Positions 8,458 through 17,496 of a stretch of 64,000 nucleotides of DNA are shown here, piece after piece. Origin of the DNA: JAMXLO01 sp963812475 (GTDB taxonomy: Bacteria > Pseudomonadota > Alphaproteobacteria > Acetobacterales > Acetobacteraceae); assembly GCA_963812475.1 (NCBI GenBank), contig CAWEVI010000006.1, positions 94,824 to 158,823 of the forward strand. The letters are read 5' to 3'. The first letter of the stretch is position 1; the number at the start of each line of letters is the position of its first letter. The translations under genes and the position numbers were made by a program. The notes under the pieces are model-generated. The model ran no database searches and was not told the DNA's origin. It saw only the letters and a program-made list of their open reading frames with translations.

Positions 8458-10842
8458 CTACCCAGCCAGCAGCGCCTGGGCGCAGGCATCCAGGATCGCA
8501 TCCGTGTCGATGCCATACTCGCGATACAGGTCAGGAATATCGCCGCTCTGGCCGAAATGGTCCGGACCGAGCGGAACCACGCGCTGGCCGTGCACGCTGC
8601 CCAGCCAGGCATGCGTCGCCGGATGCCCGTCCAGCACGGTGACCAATGCCGCACCAGGCGCAAGCGGGTCCAGCACCTGCTCGATATGCGACAAGGATCC
8701 CTGGGTACCAGCCCGGCGCGCACGCAATGCGGCAAGCCAGCCGGCATGCAGCCGGTCCGGGCTGGTGATGGCGAGCAGTCCCGCGTCCGGCTCTTCCGCT
8801 TGTAGTTCGGCGAAGGCGGCCGCCGCCTCCGGTGCGACCGGACCCTGGTAAGCAACCGCAATGCGCGCCCCTGGCGCCGGCGGCACCGCCCAATGCGCAC
8901 CCGCGATCACCGCTTCCTTGTTGAGCACTCGGTCGGGCTGCTCAAGCTGGCGTGTAGAAAGCCGCAACCATACCGACGACCCATCGGCGCGCTGCATGTG
9001 TTCGAAGGCGTGACGCAGCATGATCGCCAACTCATCCACATGGGCGGGCTCGAAGCTTGCCAGACGGTCGGCGGCCATGCCGATCAGCGGCGTATTGACC
9101 GACTGATGCTGACCGCCTTCCGGCGCCAGCGTCAGTCCGGACGGCGTGGACACCAGCAGGAAGCGGGCATCCTGGTAGCAGCCATACAGCAGCGCATCGA
9201 GGCCACGGTTGACGAACGGGTCATATACCGTGCCGACCGGTAGCAGCCGTGCGCCAGTCATCGCCGGCGTCAGCCCCGCGGCACCAAGCAAAAGAAACAG
9301 GTTCTGCTCCGCGATGCCAAGTTCGATGTGCTGGCCCTCGGGCGACATACCCCAACGCTGCGCGCTCGCCAACTTCGCATCGCGGAACACATCATTGCGC
9401 GTGTGGCGATCGAAGATGCCGCGCCGGTTTACCCATGGCCCGAGGTTGGTCGACACCGTCACGTCCGGGCTGGTGGTGACAATATGTGCGGCCAGCGACT
9501 TCAGCTCACCCTGCCCGCGGCCGATCTCGGCAAGAATGTCGCCGAACCCCGACTGGGTGGAGAGCCTGCGCCCCGCAAGCTGCGGCGTCGGCAATTCGGG
9601 CGGGACGGCGACCAGTGGCGCGGTCAGCGCACGGCCCTGCGGCGTCAACGGGGTCGCAAACGGGCACGCATCGAGGAATTGTCGCAGGTCCTGCTCCGAC
9701 ACGCCGAGCCCCTCGAACAGGTCCCATTCGTGGCCCGGCCGGATGCCCATCGAGGTGCGGAACAGTTCCATCTGCTCCTTGGTCATCAAGCCGGCGTGGT
9801 TGTCCTTATGGCCGGCGAACGGCAGTCCCATGCCCTTGATCGTGTAGGCGATGAAACATGTCGGCTGATCGCCATCGGCGGCGGCCTCGCGCAGGGTCTC
9901 GATCACCGTCTCGATGTCGTGGCCGCCGAGATTGGTCATCAGCGCACCGAGTTCTTCGTCCGACAGCGTGTCGATGATCGCGCGTGCCTTCGACCGCCCC
10001 AGGTCCGCCAGCAACGCCTGTCGCCAGGACGCTCCGCCCTGGAACGTCAGCGCGGAATACAGCGAGTTCGGACAATCATCGATCCAGGCGCGCAACGCCT
10101 CGCCACCCTCGCGCGCAAAGGCGGCTTCGAGTTTGCGGCCGTATTTGATGGTGACGACGTTCCATCCCATGTCGCGGAACAGGCCCTCGATGCGGCCGAA
10201 CAACCGATCGGGAACCACTAAATCAAGGCTCTGGCGATTGTAGTCGATGATCCACCAGAGATTTCGAACGTCGTGCTTCCAGCCCTCGAGCAGCGCTTCG
10301 TAGATATTGCCCTCGTCCAGTTCAGCGTCGCCGGCGATGGCGATGTGGCGGCCGGGCGGCAGGTCGGTGCGGCCGAGCCCGTGCAGGCGCACATAGTCGG
10401 CCATAAGCGCGGCGAACGTGGTCATCGCGACGCCGAGCCCGACGGAACCGGTGGAGAAATCCACCTCCGGCCCATCCTTGACCCGCGACGGATATGACTG
10501 CACGCCGCCCAACTGACGCAGCCCCTGCATCTTCTCCAGCGTCTGCCGGCCGAACAGGTAATTGATCGCGTGGAACACCGGCCCGGCGTGCGGCTTCACG
10601 GCGATGCGGTCCTGCGGGCGGGCGATCTCGAAATACAGCGCCGCCATGATCGAGATGACCGACGCGCAGGACGCCTGATGCCCACCCACCTTCAGCCCGT
10701 CGCGATTGGGCCGGATGTGATTTGCGTTGTGGATCATCCACGACGACAGCCACAGCAGCTTTTTTTCCACCTGCTTGAGGACGTGGGCCCGGCTGAAGTC
10801 GGCCGGCGCGAGCGAAGCGAGGTTGGCAAGCGGCGTATCCAT
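8458..10842 (-). CDS. Thiamine-diphosphate-dependent E1 enzyme, homodimeric pyruvate dehydrogenase (AceE)/transketolase type
   Basis: This is a 794-residue protein starting at MDTPLANLAS. The TPP-binding motif GDAELDEGN lies at residues 171-179, with the downstream IIDYNRQSLD. The region is closer to AceE (GWNVVTIKYGRKLE, IYEALLEGWKHDVRNLWWIIDYNRQ) than to DXS or transketolase. The pyrimidine-binding and C-terminal domains follow (NLFLLLGAAGL, QSVNTPLIGM). AceE proteins normally run near 890 residues. No E2 or E3 gene is adjacent, so the partner complex must be encoded elsewhere. The exact substrate (pyruvate or another 2-oxo acid) is inferred, not proven. Confidence 0.8.
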   Translation of the reverse strand: MDTPLANLASLAPADFSRAHVLKQVEKKLLWLSSWMIHNANHIRPNRDGLKVGGHQASCASVISIMAALYFEIARPQDRIAVKPHAGPVFHAINYLFGRQTLEKMQGLRQLGGVQSYPSRVKDGPEVDFSTGSVGLGVAMTTFAALMADYVRLHGLGRTDLPPGRHIAIAGDAELDEGNIYEALLEGWKHDVRNLWWIIDYNRQSLDLVVPDRLFGRIEGLFRDMGWNVVTIKYGRKLEAAFAREGGEALRAWIDDCPNSLYSALTFQGGASWRQALLADLGRSKARAIIDTLSDEELGALMTNLGGHDIETVIETLREAAADGDQPTCFIAYTIKGMGLPFAGHKDNHAGLMTKEQMELFRTSMGIRPGHEWDLFEGLGVSEQDLRQFLDACPFATPLTPQGRALTAPLVAVPPELPTPQLAGRRLSTQSGFGDILAEIGRGQGELKSLAAHIVTTSPDVTVSTNLGPWVNRRGIFDRHTRNDVFRDAKLASAQRWGMSPEGQHIELGIAEQNLFLLLGAAGLTPAMTGARLLPVGTVYDPFVNRGLDALLYGCYQDARFLLVSTPSGLTLAPEGGQHQSVNTPLIGMAADRLASFEPAHVDELAIMLRHAFEHMQRADGSSVWLRLSTRQLEQPDRVLNKEAVIAGAHWAVPPAPGARIAVAYQGPVAPEAAAAFAELQAEEPDAGLLAITSPDRLHAGWLAALRARRAGTQGSLSHIEQVLDPLAPGAALVTVLDGHPATHAWLGSVHGQRVVPLGPDHFGQSGDIPDLYREYGIDTDAILDACAQALLAG

Positions 10843-10897
10843 GAACCTTCTGATCTCCCGGGGCGAACCCAGCCAAAGCTTAGCGCACCCTGGATGG

Positions 10898-11072
10898 TTA
10901 GCGCAGCCCCGGTCGGTCCTGAAACCAGGCGGCAAGTTCCGGCGCTATGCGCATACCGAAATCCTTCGCGATACGGACTGCCATTTCCGGCAATGGGGCG
11001 GCGCGCTCGTTCAACCGCTCCGCAAACTCTGGCCGCAAAAAAGTCCAGTGCGTCCGCCGCGCCTGCTCTCAT
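10898..11072 (-). pseudogene. Small unrecognised ORF broken by a one-base frameshift in a run of T
   Basis: On the minus strand an ATG at 11072 directly abuts the previous stop (TAGATG) and opens MRAGAADALDF. At a run of six T the good-looking frame switches to LRPEFAERLNERAAPLPE...IAPELAAWFQDRPGLR and stops at 10898. Removing one T would give a continuous 57-residue acidic protein. I do not recognise the family. Its even codon use and charged, helix-like make-up argue for a real former or present gene rather than chance. Confidence 0.4.
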
Positions 11073-11225
11073 CTATTGTGGACGCATGGCGGACGGTGAC
11101 AGCACCTCCACCTTGACGAGTGGGTCATTGACGAAATTGCGATTATTCAAATGTTCGCACCGCACCAGACCATCCGGTCGCGACCGTTCGTCACTGGCAG
11201 TTTGAGGCAAGGTTGCCTCGGACAT
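11073..11225 (-). pseudogene. Uma2-like endonuclease fragment (50 codons)
   Basis: This short minus-strand ORF begins 12 bases after the malonyl-CoA decarboxylase stop. It reads MSEATLPQTA...LVRCEHLNNRNFVNDP then LVKVEVLSPSAMRPQ. The segment VKVEVLSPS matches the central strand of Uma2-family (PD-(D/E)XK-like) nucleases, where a typical protein runs near 180-200 residues. Only that one strand is recognisable, so it is read as a remnant. Its stop (11073) abuts the next small ORF. Confidence 0.4.
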
Positions 11226-11236
11226 GATCTTTCCCT

Positions 11237-12616
11237 TCAACTCCATCCCCGCGCCAGCTTGCGCACCGTGGTGGACGCATTGCGCTTGCCCTCGCCGGCA
11301 TAATCCTCATGCCAGTCCTCGATCTTCGCCGGATCATAGAGGTAATTGACCATCAGCGTGGCACTCTCCTTGGCGCCCTTTTCCGATGTGTCGCCCAGTG
11401 TGTTGATCCGTTCCACACGCGCGCCGTTCGACAGATGGAAATGCGCCACCGGATCGCGCGCCCGCTTACCGCCATTCGACTCGACCAGCAGATAGCGCGC
11501 GCAAAACCGCACCAACACGGGTTCAACCGTCTTGCGCAAACCCACCTCGCGCCACCAGCCGCGCTTCGCCAGGATCTTCGCCAGCGCCTGTTCGCCCGAT
11601 GGCGCCGGCATCGCCGAAGCCAGGCTGGCGGCCTCCTCGTCCGACAACAGGCCCGGCTGGTTTGCGGCGAGCTTCTCCTCCAACCAGCCACGGAAGCCCG
11701 GGATCGGCGACAGCGTCGCGAACGTCTTCAGATTGCGGAACTGGGGTGACAGTTCCTCGACCACACGCTTGATCAGAAGATTGCCGAAGCTGATTCCCGC
11801 CAGTCCCTGCTGGCAGTTGCTGATCGAATAGAAGATGGCGGTGTCAGCCTCGCGCGGGTCGAGCAGCGGCGCCTTCTCGTCGAGAAGGCGCTGGACGCTG
11901 CCGGCCAGCCCCTTCACCAGCGCGACCTCGACGAAGATCAGCGGCTCGCCAGGCATGCGTGGATGAAAGAAGGCGTAGCAACGTCGATCGGAATCCAGTC
12001 GGTTCTTCAGATCACGCCAGGACCGGATTTCGTGCACCGCCTCATAACCCACCAGCTTCTCCAGCAGCGCGGCAGGGCTGTTCCAGTCGATCCGCTGCAA
12101 CTCCAGGAAGCCGATATCGAACCAGGCACCGAGCAGGCCGCGCAGATCCGCCTCCAGCGCCGCCAGCAGCTTGTCGTCCCGGCGTATCTTCAGCAGGAAG
12201 CCACGCAGGTCGACCAGGAATTTCCGCCCATCCGGGATGGTGGTGAACTGGGTGAGCAGCCGAAGACGCGGCGGCTCCAGCGCGCGGCGCAGCGCGGCCT
12301 TGGCAGTGGCGCGTTCGGCGGGCTCGGTCGCCGCCTGCACCGCGCCATAGGCCGTTGCGACTGCATCGGCATCGGAATCGAAGCTGGCCAGAGTGCGCAG
12401 GAATTCCCTGCGTCCCGCCTCGTCCAGTCCCTGGTATGTCTCCGCCAGCTTGGCGGCGCGATTGCGGGCACTCACTTCGCCACCGCGTCCGTCCAGACAG
12501 GCGCGCATCTGAGCTGCGATCAACTCGTCCTGCACGCCCGCCGCCATGTCGCGCCAGACCGTGGTGATGCGGCGAATGGCCCGGTCGAGCAGACCGGGGA
12601 CGGCGATATCGCTCAT
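11237..12616 (-). CDS. Malonyl-CoA decarboxylase
   Basis: This enzyme converts malonyl-CoA to acetyl-CoA and CO2. The 459-residue product starts at MSDIAVPGLL (12616). It has the helical N-terminal domain (LAETYQGLDEAGRREFLRTLA) and the GNAT-like C-terminal catalytic domain, including FFHPRMPGEPLIFVEVAL, ISNCQQGLAGISFGNLLIK, ATLSPIPGF and HFHLSNGARVERINTLGD, which are family signatures. No matB/matC (malonyl-CoA synthetase/transporter) is adjacent, so it may serve to remove excess malonyl-CoA. Confidence 0.95.
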   Translation of the reverse strand: MSDIAVPGLLDRAIRRITTVWRDMAAGVQDELIAAQMRACLDGRGGEVSARNRAAKLAETYQGLDEAGRREFLRTLASFDSDADAVATAYGAVQAATEPAERATAKAALRRALEPPRLRLLTQFTTIPDGRKFLVDLRGFLLKIRRDDKLLAALEADLRGLLGAWFDIGFLELQRIDWNSPAALLEKLVGYEAVHEIRSWRDLKNRLDSDRRCYAFFHPRMPGEPLIFVEVALVKGLAGSVQRLLDEKAPLLDPREADTAIFYSISNCQQGLAGISFGNLLIKRVVEELSPQFRNLKTFATLSPIPGFRGWLEEKLAANQPGLLSDEEAASLASAMPAPSGEQALAKILAKRGWWREVGLRKTVEPVLVRFCARYLLVESNGGKRARDPVAHFHLSNGARVERINTLGDTSEKGAKESATLMVNYLYDPAKIEDWHEDYAGEGKRNASTTVRKLARGWS

Positions 12617-12644
12617 GCAGGCATTTCCTCGCTTTGGCCGCCGA

Positions 12645-14114
12645 TCATAGCGAACTGCCCGGAAGATGTGACTGAGATGTTGTCGCCGCCAGCGCAGGCG
12701 TGAGCGCGGGAAGCAGGTCCTCCACCACCAGGCCTGGCCCGGCGAGCACCGCGGCGCGACCATGCAGGAAGGCCCCGGCAGCGGCGGCGTCCCAGGCGGC
12801 CATGCCCTGGGCCAGCAGCCCTCCGATCAGGCCAGACAGCACATCGCCTGACCCGGCAGTCGCGAGCCACGGTGGCGCGGAGGCATTGATCGCGACCTTG
12901 CCGTCCGGCGCCGCGATGATCGTGTCGGCGCCCTTCAGCAGCACGACCGCGCCGGTGCGGGCCGCGGCAGCGCGAGCGGCAGCGACCCGGTCAGCACCAG
13001 GGCTGCCAAAAGTGCGGACGAATTCTCCAGCATGGGGCGTGAGCACCGCAGCGCCGCGCAATGCGTCGGGTTCGCCGGCGAACGCGGAAAACACATCGGC
13101 GTCCGCGACGACGCGGCGCCCGGCAGCCAACAGCAGCGGCAGCGTCGCGCGAGCCGCATCCGGCCCCAGCCCGGGTCCGCACACCCAGACTTGCCGTCGC
13201 TCGTCCTCGAGCAGTTCGGCCAGTGACGCATCGCTGACCAGGACACCCGGCGAACCCTGCCGATAGATATCGCCGCGCCCGCCGGCGGCGATGGTCACCA
13301 GCCCGGCGCCGCCGCGTCGCGCCGCATCTGCAGCCAACCTAGCCGCGCCGGTCATGGTCGCGCCCCCAGCCACTGTGACGTGACCGCGCGAATATTTGTG
13401 TGAGTCCGGCGCGGGTCTCGGCACCCGCCACAGTTCCGGCACGTTGGCAAAAATGCTGGCCCGCACCTGCTCCAGGACCGCTGACGGCAATCCAATATCG
13501 GCGAGCACGGTCTCGCCACACAGCACGCGGCCCGGCAGGAGAAGATGCCCGGGCTTGAGCCGGAAGAACGAGACCGTCAGCGCCGCCTGCGGCGCATACC
13601 CGCGCACTGCGCCTGTCGCGCCGTCAAGTCCGCTCGGCACATCGACCGCCACCACGCGCCGGGCCGCACGCAACGCATCGGCGACTACTCCGTCCACATC
13701 GCGCGCCAGGCCGGCGCCGAACACGGCATCAATCACCATGTCCGCGCGCGCGGCCTCTGTTGGGGCGAATGGCGCCGCCGGTCCGTGCCAGCGCGCAGCA
13801 GCTTTCGCCGCGTCGGAGCCTGCTCGCGGGGGCGCCAATGCCGCCAGCACGACCGGCCAGCCGTCCTGTCGAAGCAGCCTTGCCGCTACATAGCCGTCAC
13901 CGCCGTTGTTGCCCGGCCCGGCGAGCACAAGGGTCCGGCACGGGCGGAACCGTGCACGGACGGCACGCACCACGCTCCTGCCGGCATTCTCCATCAGCGT
14001 CGGGCCCGGCACGCCCAACGATGGTGACGCTGCGTCGGCACGCGCCATGTCGTCCGGCGTGAGCAATTCCGCCCGGCCGGCGAGCGACCGCACCCAATCC
14101 GGATCGAATGTCAC
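12645..14114 (-). CDS. nnr: Bifunctional NAD(P)H-hydrate epimerase / ADP-dependent NAD(P)H-hydrate dehydratase
   Basis: This is a metabolite-repair enzyme that converts damaged NADHX/NADPHX back to NAD(P)H. The 489-residue product starts with GTG at 14114. The N-terminal epimerase (YjeF_N) domain has LMENAGRSVV, GPGNNGGDGYVAARLL and VIDAVFGAGL. The C-terminal ribokinase-like dehydratase domain has KYSRGHVTVAGGATMTGAARLA, VCGPGLGPD, LTPHAGEF and the substrate/ADP motif ATAGSGDVLSGLIGGLLAQG. It is 28 bases upstream of the malonyl-CoA decarboxylase gene on the same strand. Confidence 0.95.
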   Translation of the reverse strand: MTFDPDWVRSLAGRAELLTPDDMARADAASPSLGVPGPTLMENAGRSVVRAVRARFRPCRTLVLAGPGNNGGDGYVAARLLRQDGWPVVLAALAPPRAGSDAAKAAARWHGPAAPFAPTEAARADMVIDAVFGAGLARDVDGVVADALRAARRVVAVDVPSGLDGATGAVRGYAPQAALTVSFFRLKPGHLLLPGRVLCGETVLADIGLPSAVLEQVRASIFANVPELWRVPRPAPDSHKYSRGHVTVAGGATMTGAARLAADAARRGGAGLVTIAAGGRGDIYRQGSPGVLVSDASLAELLEDERRQVWVCGPGLGPDAARATLPLLLAAGRRVVADADVFSAFAGEPDALRGAAVLTPHAGEFVRTFGSPGADRVAAARAAAARTGAVVLLKGADTIIAAPDGKVAINASAPPWLATAGSGDVLSGLIGGLLAQGMAAWDAAAAGAFLHGRAAVLAGPGLVVEDLLPALTPALAATTSQSHLPGSSL

Positions 14115-14203
14115 ACGTTGACCTCGCTTATCGCCGGCGGGGCCGTCGTCACAAACTTGCCGCCGTCACGCGGCAGGCACCGGCGTCGTGTGGGGAAACT
14201 TGA

Positions 14204-14422
14204 TCAGCCGAGAATATCAAGCACTTCCTCGTCTGTCGGGAACCGGCCGCTCGCCTTCTTTGAGTAGGCAACCCTGCCGTCCACCGTGATCTCGAAGACG
14301 CCCCCACCAGACCTGCGCACGGCAATCTGAGCAGTTGGCGACCTTGCGAGTATCAAGTCCCGCACCGCACGGGCGCGCGGTTCGTAGCCTCACGCCCCGC
14401 AGTATTCGATTTCGACCTGCAT
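14204..14422 (-). CDS. SelW/Rdx-family thiol-oxidoreductase-like protein with in-frame UGA (putative selenoprotein, Sec11)
   Basis: Read on the minus strand from the ATG at 14422 this is a 72-residue SelT/SelW/SelH (Rdx) protein: MQVEIEYCGA, then UGA (14390-14392), then GYEPRARAVRDLILA, RRSGGGVFEITVDGRVAY and SKKASGRFPTDEEVLDIL. The UGA falls exactly at the second redox residue of the family's CxxC/CxxU motif (Cys8-Gly-Ala-Sec11), where known members carry Cys or selenocysteine. Both sides of the UGA stay in the same frame and are conserved, and a GGGAG ribosome site precedes the start. A standard gene finder would truncate or miss this gene. The alternative is a Cys-to-stop mutation. selA/selB/selC are not in this window. 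Confidence 0.75.
14365..14380 (-). promoter_or_regulatory. Putative bacterial SECIS-like hairpin
   Basis: Ten bases after the UGA, the message strand can fold CCGCGC (14380-14375) against GTGCGG (14370-14365) around a GCCC loop, and an A-U pair extends the stem to seven pairs. The first loop base is G, 16 bases after the UGA. This fits the published bSECIS pattern (small apical loop, G among its first two bases, about 16-37 bases after UGA). GC-rich DNA forms such stems easily, so this is support, not proof. Confidence 0.45.
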
Positions 14423-14584
14423 CCTGCGAACTCCCGGTCATGTTTAGTCTTGGCAGCGTGACACTTGCCGTTGAAGGCGGCAAGCAGGCGTTCGCCCGGC
14501 GGTATCCGAGGAACCCAACGCGCTGGCCCCACAGCCGTACTGACTTTGTGGTGAATCCATTCCGATTAGGGCACACTCCGCTAT

Positions 14585-16018
14585 ATGAGCGAACACCGCA
14601 TCATCCCCGTCATCCTGTCCGGGGGCTCCGGCACCCGGCTGTGGCCCGTCTCGCGCGAGAGCTTCCCCAAGCAACTCTGGCCACTCGTGTCCGACCGCAC
14701 CCTGTTGCAGGAGACGGCGCTGCGGGCACATGGCGACGCCTTCGCCCCCCCGGTAGTCGTGTGCAACCAGGAGCACCGGTTCCTGATCGCCGAACAGCTC
14801 CGCGCCGTGGGCATCAGGAATGCCCGCATCGTGCTGGAGCCGGTTGGACGCAACAGTGCGCCGGCGATCGCGGCGGCGGCGGTTCTGGTCGCGGAAGACG
14901 ACCCGGACGCGATCTTGTGGATGCTGGCCGCCGACCATGTGATCGTCGATACCGCATTGCTTCGCCGCAGCTTCGCAGCGGCAGCGGTGGCAGCACACGC
15001 CGGGCGCGTCGTGACATTCGGCATGCGCCCGACCGCGCCGGAAACCGGCTACGGATATATCGAGATCGGCGCCGCCCTGGACGATGCGCCGGGCGTTTTC
15101 GCGGTCGCCCGCTTTATCGAGAAGCCTGACGTGGCAACGGCCGCCCGCCTCGCCGCCGACCGGCAGCATCTTTGGAACTCGGGCATGTTCGTCTTCACCG
15201 CCCGGACGCTACTCAACGAGATGGCGGCGCACGCGCCCGACGTCCTTCACGCCGTCCGCCGTGCAGTGGTGGAGCGGCACGAGGACCTTGATTTCATCCG
15301 CCTCGGCGTAGAGGCGTTTTCGGCCAGCCCCTCGATCAGCCTGGATTATGCCGTGGCAGAGCTCACGACCCACGCCGCTGTCGTGCCAGCCGACATCGGC
15401 TGGTCCGATGTCGGAAGTTGGGGTGCGCTGTGGGAACTGGGGCACAAGGACCCGGACGGCAACGTCGCTGTCGGCGACGTCCTGCTGGAGGGTTCCCGCA
15501 ATTGCTATGTCCGCAGCGATGGGATGCTGGCCGCGGTGGTCGGCCTGGACGACGCCGTTGTCGTGGTAACCGAAGACGCGGTGCTTGCCATGCATCGTGA
15601 CCGGGCGCAGGACGTGAAGAAGGTCGTCGATCGGCTGAAGGCTGCCGGGCGGCACGAGGCGGTCGCACACAATCGGCTGTACCGTCCCTGGGGCTTTTTC
15701 GAGAGCCTGATTCAGGGTGAGCGCTTCCAGGTGAAGCGCCTGGTCGTCTCACCCGGGCGCAAACTCTCGCTGCAGAAGCATTTTCATCGCGCCGAACACT
15801 GGGTGGTCGTGCACGGCAGCGCCCTGGTGACGCGCGACGACGAGACCCTTCTGGTGCGCGAAAACGAAAGTGTCTATCTCCCGCTGGGCTGCGTTCACCG
15901 CCTGGAAAATCCTGGGAAAATCCCGCTTATGTTGATCGAGGTGCAGTCCGGCGCCTATCTCGGCGAAGACGATATCGTCCGCCTTGATGACGTCTATAAC
16001 CGCACGTCGTCGGACTGA
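14585..16018 (+). CDS. Mannose-1-phosphate guanylyltransferase / mannose-6-phosphate isomerase
   Basis: This makes GDP-mannose for exopolysaccharide or LPS from mannose-1-phosphate and GTP. The 477-residue product has the nucleotidyltransferase motif LSGGSGTRLWPVSRE at residues 11-25, then FPKQ, and the FIEKP motif (113-). The C-terminal cupin isomerase domain has RPWGFFESL, KRLVVSPGRKLSLQKHFHRAEHW and EVQSGAYLGEDDIVR, as in the two-domain ManC/AlgA/CpsB enzymes. It is divergent from the SelW-like gene. Its 3' end overlaps the convergent PAP2 gene by 25 bases. Confidence 0.95.
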   Translation: MSEHRIIPVILSGGSGTRLWPVSRESFPKQLWPLVSDRTLLQETALRAHGDAFAPPVVVCNQEHRFLIAEQLRAVGIRNARIVLEPVGRNSAPAIAAAAVLVAEDDPDAILWMLAADHVIVDTALLRRSFAAAAVAAHAGRVVTFGMRPTAPETGYGYIEIGAALDDAPGVFAVARFIEKPDVATAARLAADRQHLWNSGMFVFTARTLLNEMAAHAPDVLHAVRRAVVERHEDLDFIRLGVEAFSASPSISLDYAVAELTTHAAVVPADIGWSDVGSWGALWELGHKDPDGNVAVGDVLLEGSRNCYVRSDGMLAAVVGLDDAVVVVTEDAVLAMHRDRAQDVKKVVDRLKAAGRHEAVAHNRLYRPWGFFESLIQGERFQVKRLVVSPGRKLSLQKHFHRAEHWVVVHGSALVTRDDETLLVRENESVYLPLGCVHRLENPGKIPLMLIEVQSGAYLGEDDIVRLDDVYNRTSSD

Positions 16019-16575
16019 CAGACCGCCAAAAGATGGGCGACCCGGTACGCCGTGGCGCGAATGTGTGCCTCGGCGGGAAAATGCAGCCCATGGAACACTA
16101 CGACAACTGCCGCGACGATGATGGCGATGCGCCGCACATCAAGCCCCGACGGCGGCGGACCGGCCAGCAACGGCAATGCCAACGCGCCGGCCAAACCCAC
16201 CATCGCGCCGAGCACAACCTCGGGTAGTGAATGGGCGCCAAGCACGAGACGCGAGATGCCAACGACGACGGCGGCGAGGACGGCCACGGGCAGGACACTG
16301 GCGCGCCGGCGCAGCAGCAGAGCGGCGAGTCCGCCAGTAACGATGGTGGCAGCCGCGACATGGCCGCTCGGCGTATGAATATCGGGCGTGCCAAAGCTTT
16401 GCGAGCAGGCGAGGAAAGCCAGCTTGAGCGCCAGCATCGTCGCGAATGTCGCGACGACCGCCGCCGCCCAAGCCGCCGCGCCGCGTCGCCAGCCCTGCGC
16501 CAGCAACGCGATGGCGATCGCGAGCACCAGCGGCAGGATGACAGCCTGATCGGCGAGATCGGTGATGAAGGTCAC
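15994..16575 (-). CDS. PAP2-family membrane phosphatase
   Basis: This is a 193-residue polytopic membrane protein with about five hydrophobic segments. PAP2 signature parts are visible: TPSGHVAAATI (motif 2, near residue 69) and SRLVLGAHSLPEVVLG (motif 3), with Glu in the place of the usual Asp. Motif 1 (KxxxxxxRP) is not clearly present, so activity is uncertain. Relatives dephosphorylate lipid phosphates such as undecaprenyl pyrophosphate. It is convergent with, and overlaps, the GDP-mannose gene. Confidence 0.75.
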   Translation of the reverse strand: MTFITDLADQAVILPLVLAIAIALLAQGWRRGAAAWAAAVVATFATMLALKLAFLACSQSFGTPDIHTPSGHVAAATIVTGGLAALLLRRRASVLPVAVLAAVVVGISRLVLGAHSLPEVVLGAMVGLAGALALPLLAGPPPSGLDVRRIAIIVAAVVVVFHGLHFPAEAHIRATAYRVAHLLAVCQSDDVRL

Positions 16576-16723
16576 GAGCCGCAGGTTACCCGGATAATGG
16601 TTTCGGTTCCTTAAACAACTGCGTCAGGACCGGCATGGCCGCCTCACATCTAGGTGGTCGAATGGACAGACTCCAGCCTTGACCGCAGATTGACAGTGAA
16701 ACATCGCGGGTGCCCGTGCGACT

Positions 16724-17485
16724 ATGGATTCCTATCTGCTCGCATCAATCGTGTTCACCTGCGTGTTCGCCGGCTCGATGCTCGGATTGTGGCTGAACGC
16801 GTGGCTGCCGGAGAATCATCGCTCGGCAGGCTCGCACGACGCCATCAAGCTGGGCACCGGCATGATCTCCATACTGGCCTCGCTGGTCCTGGGGCTGCTG
16901 ACCGCGAGCATCAAGAACTCGTTCGACGCGACCGACGGGCAGATACGCACATTCGCCGCCAACCTGATCCTGCTCGACCAGACGCTGCGGGACTCCGGGC
17001 CCGACGCTGGCAACGCGCGGAAGCTGCTGCACGACTACACGGCGCGGGCAATCGAGGACCAGTGGCCGCAGGAGACCGGCCAGCGCGTACGGATGGAAGA
17101 CAGCGACTCATGGCAACTGCTGCACGATGCGCGCCTTGCCATCGTCGAGCTTCCGGCGACCGATCCCTACCATCAGGCCCTGCGTGGAAGTGCTCTCGTT
17201 CTGATGGATGGTATCCTGGAGACCCGCTGGCTGCTGATCGAGCGTGCCGAAAGCTCGATCCAACCGGTGTTCCTGGTGATTCTGATCGCCTGGATCGTTT
17301 TGATCTTTGTCAGCTTCGGCTACAACGCGCCGCGCAACGCGACAGTGGTCAGCGCCTTCTTCATCTGCTCCATCGCACTCGCCGCGTGCCTGTTCATCAT
17401 TACCGAGATGGATACGCCGTTCGATGGCTTGATCGTGATCTCCAGTCATGCGATGCGGGATGCGCTCTCGCATATGAGCCAATAA
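16724..17485 (+). CDS. DUF4239-type membrane protein
   Basis: This is a 253-residue inner-membrane protein of unknown function. Two hydrophobic segments lie at the N-terminus (LLASIVFTCVFAGSMLGLWL and a second near 45-65), then a soluble middle part (about 70-180) and two C-terminal segments (PVFLVILIAWIVLIFVSFGY and FFICSIALAACLFIITEM). This layout and the FAANLILLDQTLRDSGPDA block match the bestrophin-like DUF4239 group. It is followed after 11 bases by the SDR gene, so they may share a transcript. Confidence 0.75.
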   Translation: MDSYLLASIVFTCVFAGSMLGLWLNAWLPENHRSAGSHDAIKLGTGMISILASLVLGLLTASIKNSFDATDGQIRTFAANLILLDQTLRDSGPDAGNARKLLHDYTARAIEDQWPQETGQRVRMEDSDSWQLLHDARLAIVELPATDPYHQALRGSALVLMDGILETRWLLIERAESSIQPVFLVILIAWIVLIFVSFGYNAPRNATVVSAFFICSIALAACLFIITEMDTPFDGLIVISSHAMRDALSHMSQ

Positions 17486-17496
17486 GGGATGAGGCC

